NCBI GenBank assembly: GCA_050050615.1
Contig: JASFTV010000157.1
Span: 1-7,704 of the forward strand
Origin: JASFTV01 sp050050615
Lineage (GTDB): Bacteria > Desulfobacterota > DSM-4660 > Desulfatiglandales > HGW-15
Direction of reading: 5' to 3'
Length of the DNA: 7,704 nucleotides
The notes under the pieces are model-generated. The model ran no database searches. It was not told the origin of the DNA and saw only the letters and a program-made list of their open reading frames with translations. Numbering within the stretch: position 1 is the first letter of the stretch; every line of letters begins with the position of its first letter. Made by a program: the position numbers and the translations under genes. Positions 6,452-7,704 of the stretch are shown here, piece after piece.

Positions 6452-7639
6452 ATGAAAACTGAGGACAAAAAAGAAAAAATACTTGCTGCGGCTGAGGAGA
6501 TAATGTCGCAAAAAGGACTTTCTGATTCGACAATTTCAGAAATCGCTCACAAGGCTGGGGTGGCTGATTCAGTCATTTATCAATACTTCAAAGGAAAGGA
6601 AGAGTTGCTGTTTTCAATCCCTGGAGGAAGAATGAAGGAAGTCCTGTCCTTGCTGGATGAGCAGCTCCAGGGCATACGGGATGCAGAGAGCCGTCTCAGA
6701 AAGATGATATGGTTTCATTTAAGGTATAATGACAACCATCCCGGCTATGCACGGATACTGCTTTTAGAATGCAGGTCTTCCAAAGACTTTTACCATACTC
6801 CTGCTTATCAACTCATCAGGGAATATGCAAGAGTTCTGTCCAACATCCTAAAACAAGGGGTTGAGGATCGGTCCTTTCGTTCTGATCTCAACATACGGTT
6901 GATTAGAGATATCATTCTGGGTACTCTGGATTGGGAGACGATTGGCTGCCTGGCAAGTGGTGAAATTGAGGAGAGTGTTCCTGATCTGGAAGATATCATG
7001 TCCTTGGTGCATGCCATGGTTGCATGGAAAGAGGAAAGCGAAGTAAACAAGGCAGACAGAATTTTGTTGGCAGCAGAGAAAATATTTGCTGATAAAGGAT
7101 TTACAAAGGCTACAATATCAGAAATTGCTAAATCTGCCCAAGTCGCGGAAGGCACTGTCTATGAGTACTTTGAAAATAAGGAAGCTCTGCTGTTATCCAT
7201 TCCAGTGAAGCACTTTAACAGGTATATCAGTGTGCTTCCAGAGACTTTTCAAATAAGAGACCCTCTTAGGAAACTAAGAAGGTTCATAGGATATCATTTT
7301 TCACTGTTCCTTACCGAGCGCGAATTCTTGAAGGTTTTCTTGCTTCAAATCCAGCTGAACAAAAGATTTTACGGATCGAAATCATTTGAGACTTTCCGCA
7401 ATTACTTTCGAGTCACAGAAGACATTATCGAAGAGGGAAAGGCCGAGGGTGCTTTTCGTTCAGAAGTCAATCCCCGAGTGTTTCGAAATATGCTCTTGGG
7501 TACATTTAGCCATTTGGCACTTCGTTGGATTATTCTGGAAAAAGGACGTGATATTGATAAGATGCAAGAGCTCAGTCAGGTAGCTGATCTACTTTTGAGC
7601 GCTGTAACAGTGCCTGATGAAATCCTCTTGACCGGGTAA
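6452..7639 (+). CDS. Tandem double-TetR transcriptional regulator
   Basis: This 395-aa protein is about twice the normal TetR length and contains two complete TetR units. Unit 1 has its helix-turn-helix at about 8-53 (TISEIAHKAGVADSVIYQYF, 27-46) and ligand domain to about 190. Unit 2 has its helix-turn-helix at about 202-247 (TISEIAKSAQVAEGTVYEYF, 221-240) and ligand domain to the end. The DNA-binding parts align without gaps at an offset of 194 residues, with 27 of 51 positions identical by my count. The ligand domains share only scattered features such as FRSD/FRSE (142-145, 335-338) before LGT. The recognition helices differ (ADSVIYQYF against AEGTVYEYF), so the halves may read different sequences. 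TetR members such as Bacillus FadR repress beta-oxidation genes and release DNA on binding acyl-CoA; a similar role here is inference from position. The start is ATG 6452 with a weak purine-rich SD (GGGAAAGAAG, 6435-6444). The single frame is uninterrupted. Confidence 0.88.
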   Translation: MKTEDKKEKILAAAEEIMSQKGLSDSTISEIAHKAGVADSVIYQYFKGKEELLFSIPGGRMKEVLSLLDEQLQGIRDAESRLRKMIWFHLRYNDNHPGYARILLLECRSSKDFYHTPAYQLIREYARVLSNILKQGVEDRSFRSDLNIRLIRDIILGTLDWETIGCLASGEIEESVPDLEDIMSLVHAMVAWKEESEVNKADRILLAAEKIFADKGFTKATISEIAKSAQVAEGTVYEYFENKEALLLSIPVKHFNRYISVLPETFQIRDPLRKLRRFIGYHFSLFLTEREFLKVFLLQIQLNKRFYGSKSFETFRNYFRVTEDIIEEGKAEGAFRSEVNPRVFRNMLLGTFSHLALRWIILEKGRDIDKMQELSQVADLLLSAVTVPDEILLTG

Positions 7640-7642
7640 GAC

Positions 7643-7675
7643 CAGGGGGCCTGTGAGCTCTCCTGAGGATTTTTT
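7643..7675 (+). terminator. Probable intrinsic terminator after the regulator
   Basis: CAGGGG (7643-7648) can pair with CTCCTG (7660-7665) as a 6-bp stem with one G-U pair around an 11-base loop, followed after four bases by six T (7670-7675). It begins 3 bases after the regulator's stop codon, where the operon would be expected to end. The stem is short and the T tract is not immediately adjacent, so its strength is uncertain. Confidence 0.45.
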
Positions 7676-7704
7676 CTCTAAGGCCAACTGGGAACAAGCG
7701 ATCA

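Noticed and set aside
1..7704. CRISPR array, insertion sequence, phage or defence genes
   Set aside because: No regularly spaced repeats, transposase, integrase or terminal inverted repeats are visible; all intact genes belong to acyl-CoA metabolism or its regulation.

Overview
The window holds a fatty-acid (acyl-CoA) beta-oxidation locus from a bacterium of moderate GC. Nothing in it names the organism. An acyl-CoA ligase, dehydrogenase, hydratase, thiolase and hydroxyacyl-CoA dehydrogenase set next to a TetR regulator would fit an anaerobic fatty-acid or hydrocarbon degrader such as a Desulfobacterota relative, but that placement is inference from gene content and protein style only.

Layout. 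Positions 1-443 carry no gene I can support, only a nested inverted repeat. A long-form acyl-CoA dehydrogenase (about 596 aa) reads leftward from 2234 to 444. A 320-bp divergent control region follows, with a good sigma70-type promoter facing right and several small palindromes and repeats. Reading rightward are: a full-length thiolase broken by a lost start and three frameshifts (2556-3763); an intact enoyl-CoA hydratase (3790-4569); a 183-bp relic of a 3-hydroxyacyl-CoA dehydrogenase that keeps only its two ends (4582-4764); an intact acyl-CoA ligase (4789-6372); and an intact 395-aa regulator made of two complete TetR units in one chain (6452-7639), followed by a probable terminator.

How the genes fit together. 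Ligase (activation), dehydrogenase (first oxidation), hydratase (hydration), hydroxyacyl-CoA dehydrogenase (second oxidation) and thiolase (cleavage) would make a complete beta-oxidation spiral. Here only the first three activities are intact. The last two steps are encoded by genes with disabling lesions, while their neighbours are uninterrupted. The simplest reading is an operon part-way through decay, with the missing steps supplied elsewhere in the genome or no longer needed. The two most interesting items are the single-chain double TetR regulator and the hydroxyacyl-CoA dehydrogenase relic, which is too short and broken to show up as an ordinary ORF.
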